Source: Dyella jiangningensis
GTDB lineage: Bacteria > Pseudomonadota > Gammaproteobacteria > Xanthomonadales > Rhodanobacteraceae
Direction of reading: 5' to 3'
Assembly (NCBI RefSeq): GCF_003264855.1
Contig: NZ_NFZS01000001.1
Span: 1,302,001-1,366,000 of the forward strand
DNA: 64,000 bases
Position numbers and translations under genes: made by a program. Under the pieces are notes generated by a model. That model saw nothing but the letters and a program-made list of their open reading frames with translations, did no database searches and had not been told where the DNA came from. The stretch's first letter is position 1. Every line of letters starts with the position of its first letter. Of this stretch, positions 18,461-26,055 are shown piece by piece.

Positions 18461-18898
18461 ATGAGCGTTCCGCCCGAGTCCGTCGTACCGCCGCCGTCGG
18501 AGAGCCCCGCAGGGCCGTCCGACACGCCCTCCGCCGATGAGCGTCAGTGGGCGCTCTTCGCCCACCTCTCCGCGCTGCTGGGCTGCATCGTCACCGGCGC
18601 CTGGTTCGGCTGGGGCTGCTTTCTTGGCCCGCTGATCATCTGGCTGGTCAAGAAGGACACCATGCCCTTCGTCAACGACCAGGCCAAGGAGGCGCTGAAC
18701 TTCAACATCACCATCGCCATCATCGGCGTGGCCTTGCTGGTACTCACTGCCATCACCTTCGGGCTGGGCGTGCTGCTGGCCATTCCCATCGGCGTGGTGG
18801 TCGGCATCGCCTGGCTGGTGTTCACCATCCTGGCCGCGATCCGCGCCAACGAAGGCGTGCGGTATCGCTACCCGTTCACGCTGCGGCTGATCAAGTAG
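18461..18898 (+). CDS. DUF4870 (Tic20-like) membrane protein
   Basis: A 145-residue protein with a Pro/Ser-rich N-terminus (1-28) and a DUF4870 domain. This shows WALFAHLSALLG, PLIIWLVKKDTMPFVNDQAKEA and three hydrophobic segments (about 41-62, 85-103, 106-126). Function is unknown. It is preceded by an AGGAG ribosome site and ends at a clear terminator shared with the convergent next gene. Confidence 0.88.
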   Translation: MSVPPESVVPPPSESPAGPSDTPSADERQWALFAHLSALLGCIVTGAWFGWGCFLGPLIIWLVKKDTMPFVNDQAKEALNFNITIAIIGVALLVLTAITFGLGVLLAIPIGVVVGIAWLVFTILAAIRANEGVRYRYPFTLRLIK

Positions 18899-18918
18899 GC
18901 CGATCAGCAAGTAAGGAA

Positions 18919-18944
18919 AAGGCGGCCTTCGGGCCGCCTTTTTT
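18919..18944 (+). terminator. Bidirectional terminator after the DUF4870 gene
   Basis: AAGGCGGCC and GGCCGCCTT pair around a TTCG tetraloop, followed by a T tract on the plus strand and an AAAA on the other side. It serves both convergent genes. Confidence 0.88.
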
Positions 18945-18949
18945 CATGC

Positions 18950-19711
18950 CTAGTGAAGCCCGACGTAGGTGCGCTTGAAGGTGACGGGCTGCTCCAGCGT
19001 GGGCACTTTCCAGGCGCCGGTAACGACCATCTGCTGGCCGTCCGGGGACATTGCCCAGGTCTGCTCCAGTTGCATGCCGTCGGCGTACTGCACGGAGACG
19101 TGGAGCTGCCCATTCTCCATATGGCCACGCACCATGGCGTTGCCGCTGAGCGACTGGCGTGGCTGCCCGTCGAGCTTGCCGGTGAGCTGGCTGCCGTCGT
19201 TGAGGCGCACCTGGAAGGTCTTGTCGTCCTGCTGTACGAGCAGCACCGAATCCACCTTCAGCATCGGCGGCATCGGATAGGTCGCCGTGGCGATGGGATC
19301 CTTGTCGGCGTCTTGCTTCTTGCCGGTACTGCTGTCGCCGCCGCCATGGTGGCCATGTCCCCCGCCGCCCATGCCGCCGCCGTGCCCGCCCATGCCCCCG
19401 CCACCCATACCACCGCCGTGGCCACCCATGCCGCCGCCGCGGTGGCCACCGCCATTGCCGGCGCCGCCAGCGGGGGCGCCGGGGCTACCCGCGCCGGGGT
19501 TCTGGGGCAGCGATGCCTGCTGCTCATGGCGCGCTTCGTTGCGCATGGCGGTGGTGAGCGTGTCGGTGGTGTCGCTGTTACGGTCGTCGAGGCGCCAGGC
19601 GCCGGTGAAGTCGGGTTTTTGGGTGGGCGCCGCGTGGCCAGGCAGCGTGTACAGCGTGGCCAGGAGGATCGAGCCCAGCAGACGCTGGATTGGGGAAGGC
19701 GTGGCGATCAT
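18950..19711 (-). CDS. Secreted Gly/Met/His-rich protein of unknown function
   Basis: A 253-residue protein with a signal peptide (about 1-27, ending GHA-A). Residues about 77-125 are a low-complexity repeat built from MGGHGGG and MGGGG units ending in GHGHHGGG, which could bind metal ions such as copper or nickel. The flanking parts (KPDFTGAWRLDDRNSDT and a C-terminal WAMSPDGQQMVVTGAWKVP domain) look like a folded lipocalin-like or beta domain. I do not recognise the family. The repeat is encoded by CCGCC/ACC repeats and may vary in length between strains. Confidence 0.75.
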   Translation of the reverse strand: MIATPSPIQRLLGSILLATLYTLPGHAAPTQKPDFTGAWRLDDRNSDTTDTLTTAMRNEARHEQQASLPQNPGAGSPGAPAGGAGNGGGHRGGGMGGHGGGMGGGGMGGHGGGMGGGGHGHHGGGDSSTGKKQDADKDPIATATYPMPPMLKVDSVLLVQQDDKTFQVRLNDGSQLTGKLDGQPRQSLSGNAMVRGHMENGQLHVSVQYADGMQLEQTWAMSPDGQQMVVTGAWKVPTLEQPVTFKRTYVGLH

Positions 19712-19790
19712 CGTCGGGGCGTCAGCGGAGGTTCCTAGGGGAACGTCCTAGTGCTGGCGGTGTTGACTGGGTGATTCCCCGATGCTGCGG

Positions 19791-19813
19791 TCGCGCACTG
19801 GGTGCGCTCCTAC
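19791..19813 (-). repeat. Single GTAG-headed REP-like hairpin
   Basis: TCGCGCACTGGGTGCGCTCC then TAC: one copy in minus orientation of the REP-like unit, in the 118-bp gap after ispA. GCGCAC/GTGCGC is the stem. Confidence 0.75.
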
Positions 19814-19829
19814 AAGGGACTTCGGCAGG

Positions 19830-20732
19830 TCAGTGCAGGCGGGCGGCGGCGTAGCGCGCCAGTTCTTCCAGCAGGGCGGCTTGTTCGCCCAGCGGCGCGA
19901 TGGCTTCCAGGGCGTCGCTGGTGAGGCGGGCCAGATGCTCGCGTGATGCCTCCATGCCGATGATGGAGGGGAACGTCGGCTTGTCGGCGGCTGCATCCTT
20001 GCCGGCGGTCTTGCCGATCACGGCAGCCTCGCCTTCCACGTCGAGGATGTCGTCGCGCACCTGGAAGGCCAGGCCTACCGCATGGGCGTAACGATCGAGC
20101 GCGGCCAGCGCATCATCGGGTGCGCCGGCCGCGAGCGCGCCGAGGCGCACCGATGCGCGGATCAGCGCGCCGGTCTTGCAGGCATGCATGTGTTCCAGTT
20201 CGGCCAGCGTCAGCTTGCGACCGACGGCGGCGAGGTCCAACGCCTGACCACCGGCCATGCCTTCGGCGCCACAGGCACGACCCAGCACGCGCAGCATTTC
20301 CACGCAGCGCGCGGGAGCCACGCCCAGCTCGATGTCGTGCGCCAGCAGTTCGAAGGCAAGCGCCTGCAGCGCGTCGCCGGCGAGGATCGCCATCGCCTCG
20401 CCGAACACGATGTGGCAAGTGGGACGGCCGCGGCGCAGCGAATCATCATCCATCGCCGGCAGGTCGTCGTGCACCAGCGAATAGGCGTGGATCAGTTCCA
20501 CCGCGCAGGCCGGCGCGTCCAGCCGCGAGCCACTCTCGCCAAAGGCGTGGCCAGCGGCGTACACCAGCAACGGACGCAGACGCTTGCCGCCGCCGAGGAC
20601 GGCGTAGCGCATCGCGCGGTGCAGTTCGAAGGGAGCGGTGTCTTCCGACGGCAGCGAACGGGCCAGCGCCTCGTCGGCGCGCACGATCAGCGACTTGAGG
20701 GCAGCACCGAGCTTAGAGTCTGTCTTCATCAT
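19830..20732 (-). CDS. ispA: Farnesyl diphosphate synthase (geranyltranstransferase)
   Basis: A 300-residue polyprenyl synthase condensing IPP with DMAPP and GPP to FPP, the primer for UppS, quinones and heme O. The first Asp-rich motif is DDLPAMDDD and the second DDILD in FQVRDDILDVEG; GGKRLRP near the N-terminus binds IPP. The start is uncertain by one codon (ATGATG at 20732/20729). The first codons lie inside the left arm of a 265-bp palindromic element, and no Shine-Dalgarno is visible before them. xseB is upstream as in E. coli, but dxs, usually downstream, is absent here. Confidence 0.95.
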   Translation of the reverse strand: MMKTDSKLGAALKSLIVRADEALARSLPSEDTAPFELHRAMRYAVLGGGKRLRPLLVYAAGHAFGESGSRLDAPACAVELIHAYSLVHDDLPAMDDDSLRRGRPTCHIVFGEAMAILAGDALQALAFELLAHDIELGVAPARCVEMLRVLGRACGAEGMAGGQALDLAAVGRKLTLAELEHMHACKTGALIRASVRLGALAAGAPDDALAALDRYAHAVGLAFQVRDDILDVEGEAAVIGKTAGKDAAADKPTFPSIIGMEASREHLARLTSDALEAIAPLGEQAALLEELARYAAARLH

Positions 20733-20980
20733 CCAAATACGCCGCGCCGGGAGCTGTTTGCCCGCGGGACAAGGAAGAGCGAGGGAGTGTATGTCGATAC
20801 ATGACCGAGCGATGACACAGTCCCGTGGGCAAACAGACCCGGCCCTGCGGGTTGCCCTGCAGCGGCCGTCATGCGTCAGCCCGCGGCTTACCCATGCAGC
20901 CAGCATGGGCTGCGCCTTGGTCTGCCACCTGACAGCCGCTGCAGGGCAACGCGGCGCATTTGGATGGTGAAGACAGACTC
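20716..20980. repeat. 265-bp nested palindrome (three-way-junction element) between xseB and ispA
   Basis: The outer arms 20716-20746 and 20950-20980 are inverted repeats (29 of 31 bases, beginning GAGTCTGTCTTCA). Inside lie two further hairpins. One pairs 20746-20770 with 20820-20843 (core CTGTTTGCCC). The other pairs 20851-20866 with 20935-20950 (perfect GTTGCCCTGCAGCGGC), extended by GTCAG/CTGAC and an inner hairpin CCCATGC-AGCCA-GCATGGG (20891-20909). Unpaired linkers are 0-7 bases, so the whole folds as a compact three-way junction. The left arm contains the ispA start codons; the right arm ends at the base before the xseB stop codon. A 59-codon frame (20791-20970, plus strand, preceded by GAGGGAG) lies inside; I cannot say whether it is used. 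Confidence 0.85.
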
Positions 20981-21238
20981 TTAAAGCTGGGGTTCAAACG
21001 GTTCGGCGTTGTCGGGAGCATCGGGATCAAGCAGGAGTCGCACGCGCAGTTCGGCACTTTCCAGTGCCTGCTGGCAATGGCGATAGAGGCCGATGCCTCG
21101 CTCGAAAGAGGCGAGGGATTCGTCCAGGCTCAGCTCGCCGCCTTCCATGCGCGCCACCAACTGCTCGAGTTCGTCCAGCGAATGCTCGAAATCGGCGGCG
21201 GGAGCGGGATTGGCGGGGGCGGATGCAGACTTGGCCAT
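20981..21238 (-). CDS. xseB: Exodeoxyribonuclease VII small subunit
   Basis: An 85-residue helical protein that assembles with XseA. It shows the family pattern [35 protein letters not shown]. The ATG at 21238 gives the usual length; an in-frame codon at 21247 would add three residues. It lies between tilS and ispA on one strand. xseA is not in the window. Its TAA stop abuts the palindromic element. Confidence 0.95.
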   Translation of the reverse strand: MAKSASAPANPAPAADFEHSLDELEQLVARMEGGELSLDESLASFERGIGLYRHCQQALESAELRVRLLLDPDAPDNAEPFEPQL

Positions 21239-21333
21239 GGCCCGCAAAGCTAACGCAGGGGCCGTGCGGAATCAATCTGCGGCGAGACAAACGCGGCGCC
21301 GTGGCCGCTTTTTGCGGCGGACCGGCGCAGTGT

Positions 21334-22623
21334 TCAGAAGGCCGGATGCCAGAGCGGTCGATGCTTTCCGAACAGCTGCACACCTCGCTCGGTCAGCCAG
21401 CGATCGCCCACGCCGACCAGCTCGCCATCGGCATACAGCAGCGGGCAGGCCAGGCGGCGCCAGGGCGGCATGCCGCTCTGCTGCATGAGGTCGCGCAGCT
21501 CGCGGGTGTGCGGGCTGCCCGCGGGGCGCAGGTGCTCGCCGCCCTGGCGCAGGCGCACGCTGAGGGGTTCGGCAAGTTGCCCCGTGGGTTCCAGTTGCAG
21601 GCTGCCGCCGTCGGGCAAGGCCAGCGGCGCGCCGGACCAGTCGGCGCGCCATTGCGGGTCGATGGCGGGCTGTGGCGGCAATGCCCAGAGGCGGCCCTTC
21701 CACACGTGCAGCTCGGCCCCGGGCCAGCGGATGCACGGCAGCTGGCCGTCCCGCGCCACGCACTGGCGCTCGATCTGTTGGCGCTGCGCGGTGGTGGGCG
21801 CCGGAAGGCCTCGCGCATGCAGCCAATCGTCGAGCAGTGGATGACGCAGCGCGGGCGAGAGCGCCAACCAGCCGGCGGCGTCCAGGCTGCCGGAGGCGCC
21901 ATCCAGCAAATCGTGGCGAGCGGCACGCCACTGCTGCGACAGGGCTTCGGCAGCCTCCCGGCTGTGCCGCGCGCTGTGCACGATCGACTCCACGGCCTGC
22001 GGCCAATGCTCGCTGAGGCGGGGAAGGATCTCGTGGCGGAGGAAGTTGCGGGTCAGGCGATGGTCGGCATTCGACGGATCGGCGATGCACGGCAGGCCCT
22101 GCGCGTCGACGTAGCGGCGCAAGGTTTCCCGCGGCACGTCCAGCAGCGGGCGCCACAACGTGCCGCGACCGAGCGGACGTGCCACGCGCATGCCGCCGAG
22201 TCCCTCGGGTCCGGCGCCTCTAAGCAGCTTGAGCAGCACGGTCTCGGCCTGGTCGTCGCGGTGATGGCCGAGCACGATGCGCTCGCCGTCATGCAGCGAC
22301 AGTGCGAAGGCGCGATAACGCGCGTCACGCGCCGCCGCTTCCAGTCCATAGCCGCTCGCATGGTTCACCTCCACGCGCAGCACCAGACAGGGCACCTGCC
22401 ATTCCTGCGCGAGCTCGCGGCAATGCGTGGCCCAGGCGTGGCTGTCGGCGTGCAGGCCATGATCGACATGCAGTGCACGCAGGCCGAGATCGCGTGCTTC
22501 GGGCAGCTGTGCCAGTGCATGCAGCAGCGCCGTGGAATCGGGGCCGCCGCTGTACGCCACGCACAACGGCCCCCGCGGCTCCCTGCGCAACGCGTCGCGC
22601 AGGATCGACGCGAGCTCACTCAC
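21334..22623 (-). CDS. tilS: tRNA(Ile)-lysidine synthase
   Basis: A 429-residue ATP-dependent enzyme that converts C34 of tRNA-Ile(CAU) to lysidine so that it reads AUA. The PP-loop motif SGGPDS is at about residues 25-30, and ILGHHRDDQAETVLLKL and GMRVARPLGRGTLWRPLL are conserved. The C-terminal tRNA-binding domains are present, giving normal length. It begins at GTG 22623, overlapping the end of the NYN gene by 8 bases, so the two are coupled. In E. coli tilS is near accA, as here (accA 2.3 kb upstream). Confidence 0.95.
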   Translation of the reverse strand: MSELASILRDALRREPRGPLCVAYSGGPDSTALLHALAQLPEARDLGLRALHVDHGLHADSHAWATHCRELAQEWQVPCLVLRVEVNHASGYGLEAAARDARYRAFALSLHDGERIVLGHHRDDQAETVLLKLLRGAGPEGLGGMRVARPLGRGTLWRPLLDVPRETLRRYVDAQGLPCIADPSNADHRLTRNFLRHEILPRLSEHWPQAVESIVHSARHSREAAEALSQQWRAARHDLLDGASGSLDAAGWLALSPALRHPLLDDWLHARGLPAPTTAQRQQIERQCVARDGQLPCIRWPGAELHVWKGRLWALPPQPAIDPQWRADWSGAPLALPDGGSLQLEPTGQLAEPLSVRLRQGGEHLRPAGSPHTRELRDLMQQSGMPPWRRLACPLLYADGELVGVGDRWLTERGVQLFGKHRPLWHPAF

Positions 22624-23368
22624 GGACCGCGGCTTTCTTCGTCTTGTTGCGCGCGTAGATCACCTTGGGCCGGCCTTCGCCCGGACTGCGGCGGTCCATC
22701 TCGAACAAGGTGGTGGCGGTGATCAATTCGCTGAGCTTGTGATAGCCGTAACTGCGCGCGTCGAAGTTCGGGCGCTGCTTGGTGATGATCGAGCCGACAC
22801 CGCCAAGCGCAGCCCAGCCATCATCATCGGAGGCCGCTTCTACCGCGTTGCGCAGCAGGTTCACCAGGCTGGAATCCTGCTTCAGCTGCGCCGCCGTGCG
22901 CGGCTTGAGCGGTTGTTCCTCGTCGGGCTTGGCGACGAGGATGTCTGTGTAGATGAACTTGTCGCACGCGGCGACGAACGGGTCGGGCGTCTTGCGCTCG
23001 CCGAAGCCGTAGACGATCAGGCCCGACTCGCGGATGCGCGCGGCGAGGCGGGTGAAATCGCTGTCGCTGGAGACGATGCAGAAACCGTCGAAGCGGCCGG
23101 AATACAGCAGGTCCATCGCATCGATGATCATCGCCGAATCGGTGGCGTTCTTGCCGCTGGTGTAGCCGAACTGCTGCATCGGCTGGATCGACTGGGTGAG
23201 CAGCTGCTCCTTCCAGCTCTTCAGGTGATTGGACGTCCAATCGCCATAGGCGCGTTTCACGTGCGCCGTGCCGTACTTCGCCACCTCGGCGAGCAAAGCT
23301 TCGGCGATGCCTGGCTGCGCGTTGTCCGCGTCGATGAGAACGGCGAGCTTGGTGCTGTCGGTGGCCAT
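22616..23368 (-). CDS. NYN-domain ribonuclease with C-terminal LOTUS/OST-HTH domain
   Basis: A 250-residue protein. The N-terminal NYN (PIN-like) nuclease domain shows its acidic residues in LIDADN, DSAMIIDAMDLLYSG and SSDSDFTRLA. The C-terminal part (about 180-240: LVNLLRNAVEAASDDDGWAAL...FDARSYGYHKLSELI) is a LOTUS/OST-HTH RNA-binding domain. Such proteins are predicted to bind and cut RNA. The ATG at 23368 is chosen because similarity starts there (MATDSTKLAVLIDADN). It overlaps tilS by 8 bases, suggesting joint expression with a tRNA-modifying enzyme. Confidence 0.9.
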   Translation of the reverse strand: MATDSTKLAVLIDADNAQPGIAEALLAEVAKYGTAHVKRAYGDWTSNHLKSWKEQLLTQSIQPMQQFGYTSGKNATDSAMIIDAMDLLYSGRFDGFCIVSSDSDFTRLAARIRESGLIVYGFGERKTPDPFVAACDKFIYTDILVAKPDEEQPLKPRTAAQLKQDSSLVNLLRNAVEAASDDDGWAALGGVGSIITKQRPNFDARSYGYHKLSELITATTLFEMDRRSPGEGRPKVIYARNKTKKAAVRE

Positions 23369-23427
23369 GACCGGCTCCGCAGGGATGGGCGCCGCCGATG
23401 ATAGCGCCTCGCGATGACGGGTCATGG

Positions 23428-23460
23428 CAAAAACATGGCCCCGGCCCGCAAGCCGGGGCC
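23428..23460 (-). terminator. Terminator after the beta-propeller gene
   Basis: GGCCCCGGC (23437-23445) pairs with GCCGGGGCC (23452-23460). On the minus strand a TTTTT tract follows (AAAAA at 23429-23433 on plus). It ends the transcript of the propeller gene before the NYN-tilS operon. Confidence 0.75.
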
Positions 23461-23477
23461 GGGGAACCGCCATGGGT

Positions 23478-24578
23478 TCACTGGTTGCCCTGGTTGTCGT
23501 CGAAGTCGAAGGGTGGCGTGAGTCCGGTGAAGTCGCCGACGACCTTGGCGTCATACGGTCCGTTCAACTGGTTGAAGCCGGCGCCGGGCGCATTGAGCGT
23601 GCCCTGCTGGAAGACGATCTTGCCGGCCTTGGTCACCTCGATGACGCGATCGTTGAACTGGTCGCTGATCAGCGTGTCGCCGTTGCGCAGTCGCACGGCA
23701 CGCGTCGGCAGTGGCGATGGGTTGCTGCCTGGCATCGTGTTGGTGATGTACTGCCAGACGGGTTGATCATTCGCGTTCACTTCCACGATGCGGTTGTTGT
23801 TGGAATCGCTGATCAGGGTGTCGCCGTTCGACAGCCGGCTGGCGAACGCCGCACCGCTTACCGTGCCTTGCGCCGTGAAGGTCTTGACGATGGCGAGCCC
23901 GGGCGTGACTTCGATCACGCGGTTGTTGTTTTCGTCGGAGATCAGCACATGCCCGTTCTCGAGCAGCTCGGCGCTGTTGGGGTTGTTGAGCTGGTTGGCA
24001 CCATTGCCCGCAACGCCGGTGGTGCCGTACTGCCACACGATCTGGTGCTTGAGGTTCACCAGGATGATGCGCTGGTTGCCCTGGTCGGTGATCAGCACAT
24101 GCAATCCCCTGTGGCCCGGGAAGCTGCTGAGGAATAGCGAATGCACCGGTGTGTTGAGCTGGTCGGGACCTGCGCCCGTGACGCCGGCCTGGCCGTATTG
24201 CCAGATGATGTGGTCGCTGGGATCGACAATGATCACGCGGTTGTCGGGACAGCCGTTGACGGTATCGCTGCAGCCCGGCAGTCCAGGCGGCGTGCCGGTG
24301 CCTGCCATCAAGGTGAAGGGGCCGAAGCGTTCGGCATCGTTGACGCCCACGATGCTGTTCGGGCCGGGCAGGTCGGAACCGCTGCCGAAATGCCAGATCA
24401 CGCGGTGCGTGGCGGGGTTGATTTCGATGACCCGATTGTTGAATTGATCGGCGATGAGGATGGGCCCTTCCGGTTGGGCTCGCGCCGGCGCGGCGAGGCC
24501 GGCTCCCGCCAGCACGATCGTGCCGGCGATGGCCAGCACGAGGCGGGATCCGGTCATGCGGGGTGGGAAGCGTGCCAT
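23478..24578 (-). CDS. Secreted beta-propeller protein (NHL/arylsulfotransferase-like repeats)
   Basis: A 366-residue protein with a signal peptide (about 1-35, ending ARA-Q). It contains at least five repeats of the type ILIADQFNNRVIEIN...HVLISDENNNRVIEV...TLISDSNNNRIVEVN, each followed by a VWQYG-like strand, which is typical of a beta-propeller. No sulfotransferase active-site His set is evident, so a binding or scaffolding role is more likely than catalysis. GGAGG precedes the ATG at 24578 by 8 bases. It stands downstream of accA but is separated by a 346-bp gap, so it is probably an independent gene. Confidence 0.82.
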   Translation of the reverse strand: MARFPPRMTGSRLVLAIAGTIVLAGAGLAAPARAQPEGPILIADQFNNRVIEINPATHRVIWHFGSGSDLPGPNSIVGVNDAERFGPFTLMAGTGTPPGLPGCSDTVNGCPDNRVIIVDPSDHIIWQYGQAGVTGAGPDQLNTPVHSLFLSSFPGHRGLHVLITDQGNQRIILVNLKHQIVWQYGTTGVAGNGANQLNNPNSAELLENGHVLISDENNNRVIEVTPGLAIVKTFTAQGTVSGAAFASRLSNGDTLISDSNNNRIVEVNANDQPVWQYITNTMPGSNPSPLPTRAVRLRNGDTLISDQFNDRVIEVTKAGKIVFQQGTLNAPGAGFNQLNGPYDAKVVGDFTGLTPPFDFDDNQGNQ

Positions 24579-24924
24579 GTCAGACACCTCCGTTCGGTGG
24601 GAGTGGCGAGACGGAGGGCGCGATCCCACGTCTGCTCCAGGCCGGGCGGATGGCTGGGGTCGGCTCTCCGATCAGCCGTCGCGGGCAACGGCTTGCATGA
24701 ATCCACGAACGATCGATGTCACCCGTGACGGGGACAAGGTTTTTGAGGCCTTGCAGGCGGTGAATGCCCGATACACGGCCTTCGGTTCACAACGGCCGGC
24801 GCCTTGTTCAGGCGCAAGATAGCCATGCGTCGAACGCGTGGACTGCAGGTCACGGGTTTGTGCACGCAAGCGCATGGCGGACGCTGGCGTGAACCGGCGA
24901 CACCACGCGCGCTCGCGGCGCTGC
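24579..24924. other. Intergenic region upstream of the propeller gene
   Basis: 346 bp without a convincing gene. It holds a hairpin just downstream of accA (GCGCCT/AGGCGC, 24799-24815, no T tract) and, nearer the propeller gene, a stem that on the minus strand is GCCGT-8 nt-ACGGC. No clear promoter is visible; the region probably contains the accA transcript end and the propeller leader. Confidence 0.5.
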
Positions 24925-25881
24925 TTACTCGATGTAGGCGCCGTAGCCGCGCAGGCGCTTGTAGCGCTGCTCGAGCAGATCCTTCATCGGCATCGCTTCC
25001 AGCTCGTCGAGCTGGTTCATCAGCACCGCCTTCAGGCGCACGGCCATCGAATGCGGATTGCGATGCGCGCCGCCCAGCGGTTCGCGCACGACCTTGTCGA
25101 TCAGGCCGAGCTCGAGCAGGCGCGGCGCGGTGAGGCCCAGCGCTTCGGCGGCGTCCTTGGCCTTGTCGGCGCTCTTCCACAGGATGGAGGCGCAGCCTTC
25201 CGGCGAGATTACCGAGTAGGTCGAGTACTGCAGCATCACCGTGCGGTCGCCCACGCCGATAGCGAGTGCGCCGCCGGAACCGCCTTCACCGATCACGGTG
25301 CAGACGATGGGCGTCTTGAGGTCGGCCATTTCCAGCAGGTTGCGCGCGATGGCTTCGGACTGGCCGCGCTCCTCGGCGCCGACGCCCGGGTAGGCGCCTG
25401 GGGTGTCGATCAGCGTGAGCAGCGGCAGGCCGAAGCGCTCGGCCATCTTCATCAGGCGCAGCGCCTTGCGGTAACCCTCGGGGCGCGGCATGCCGAAGTT
25501 GCGGCGCACCTTGCCCTTGGTGTCGCGCGCCTTCTGGTGGCCGATGATCATCACCGAGCGGCCGTTGATGCGACCCAGTCCGCCGACGATGGCGGCGTCG
25601 TCCGCATAGGCGCGGTCACCGGCCAGCTCGTGGAACTCGTCGCAGATCACGCTGATGTAGTCGAGCGTGTACGGGCGCCCCGGATGGCGTGACAGCTGGG
25701 TCACCTGCCACGGCGTGAGGTTGCGGAAGATCTCGTTGGTCTTGAGCTTCAGCTTCTCGCGCAGGCGTCCGACTTCTTCGTCGATGTTGAACGCCTGGCC
25801 ATGACTGGCATGGCGAAGCTCTTCAATCTTCGCGTCCAGTTCGGCGATGGGTTGTTCGAAATCGAGGAAGTTGGGATTCAT
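24925..25881 (-). CDS. accA: Acetyl-CoA carboxylase carboxyltransferase subunit alpha
   Basis: A 318-residue cytoplasmic subunit that, with AccD, moves the carboxyl group from biotin on AccB to acetyl-CoA, the committed step of fatty acid synthesis. Family stretches are [13 protein letters not shown] near the N-terminus, [27 protein letters not shown] and [18 protein letters not shown]. Length equals the E. coli protein (319). It follows dnaE as in E. coli, but 174 bp with a perfect hairpin lie between them. Confidence 0.97.
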   Translation of the reverse strand: MNPNFLDFEQPIAELDAKIEELRHASHGQAFNIDEEVGRLREKLKLKTNEIFRNLTPWQVTQLSRHPGRPYTLDYISVICDEFHELAGDRAYADDAAIVGGLGRINGRSVMIIGHQKARDTKGKVRRNFGMPRPEGYRKALRLMKMAERFGLPLLTLIDTPGAYPGVGAEERGQSEAIARNLLEMADLKTPIVCTVIGEGGSGGALAIGVGDRTVMLQYSTYSVISPEGCASILWKSADKAKDAAEALGLTAPRLLELGLIDKVVREPLGGAHRNPHSMAVRLKAVLMNQLDELEAMPMKDLLEQRYKRLRGYGAYIE

Positions 25882-26004
25882 TCGGTGCAGTTCAAAACCG
25901 GAAGCGCGCCAGTATACCGGGCCGGGAAATTTCGCGGAAACGGGGGCGTATGGGAGTGAGGAAAGGGTGAAGAGTGCCTCACCATGTGGGAGTCGTGCTT
26001 CTTG

Positions 26005-26034
26005 CCGTCATTCCGGCCTGCGCCGGAATGACGG
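26005..26034. repeat. Perfect hairpin repeat between dnaE and accA
   Basis: CCGTCATTCCGGC (26005-26017) and GCCGGAATGACGG (26022-26034) are a perfect 13-bp inverted repeat with a CTGC loop. GTCATTCC-type palindromes are a common class of dispersed intergenic repeats in Proteobacteria. There is no T tract, so it is not an obvious terminator; it may stabilise mRNA ends. Confidence 0.75.
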
Positions 26035-26055
26035 GCAGGAAAGGTGAGAAGACGG

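Noticed and set aside
19350-19450. Regular short repeats that could be taken for a CRISPR or tandem-repeat locus
   Set aside because: They are in-frame Gly/Met/His codons of the secreted protein, with no spacers and no cas genes.
20791-20970. 59-codon frame inside the palindromic element as a confirmed gene
   Set aside because: It has a good ribosome site but most of its length is dictated by the hairpin arms; without conservation data I keep it only as a note within the element.
26005-26034. Hairpin between dnaE and accA as a rho-independent terminator
   Set aside because: The stem is perfect but no T tract follows on the minus strand, and accA is usually co-transcribed with dnaE.
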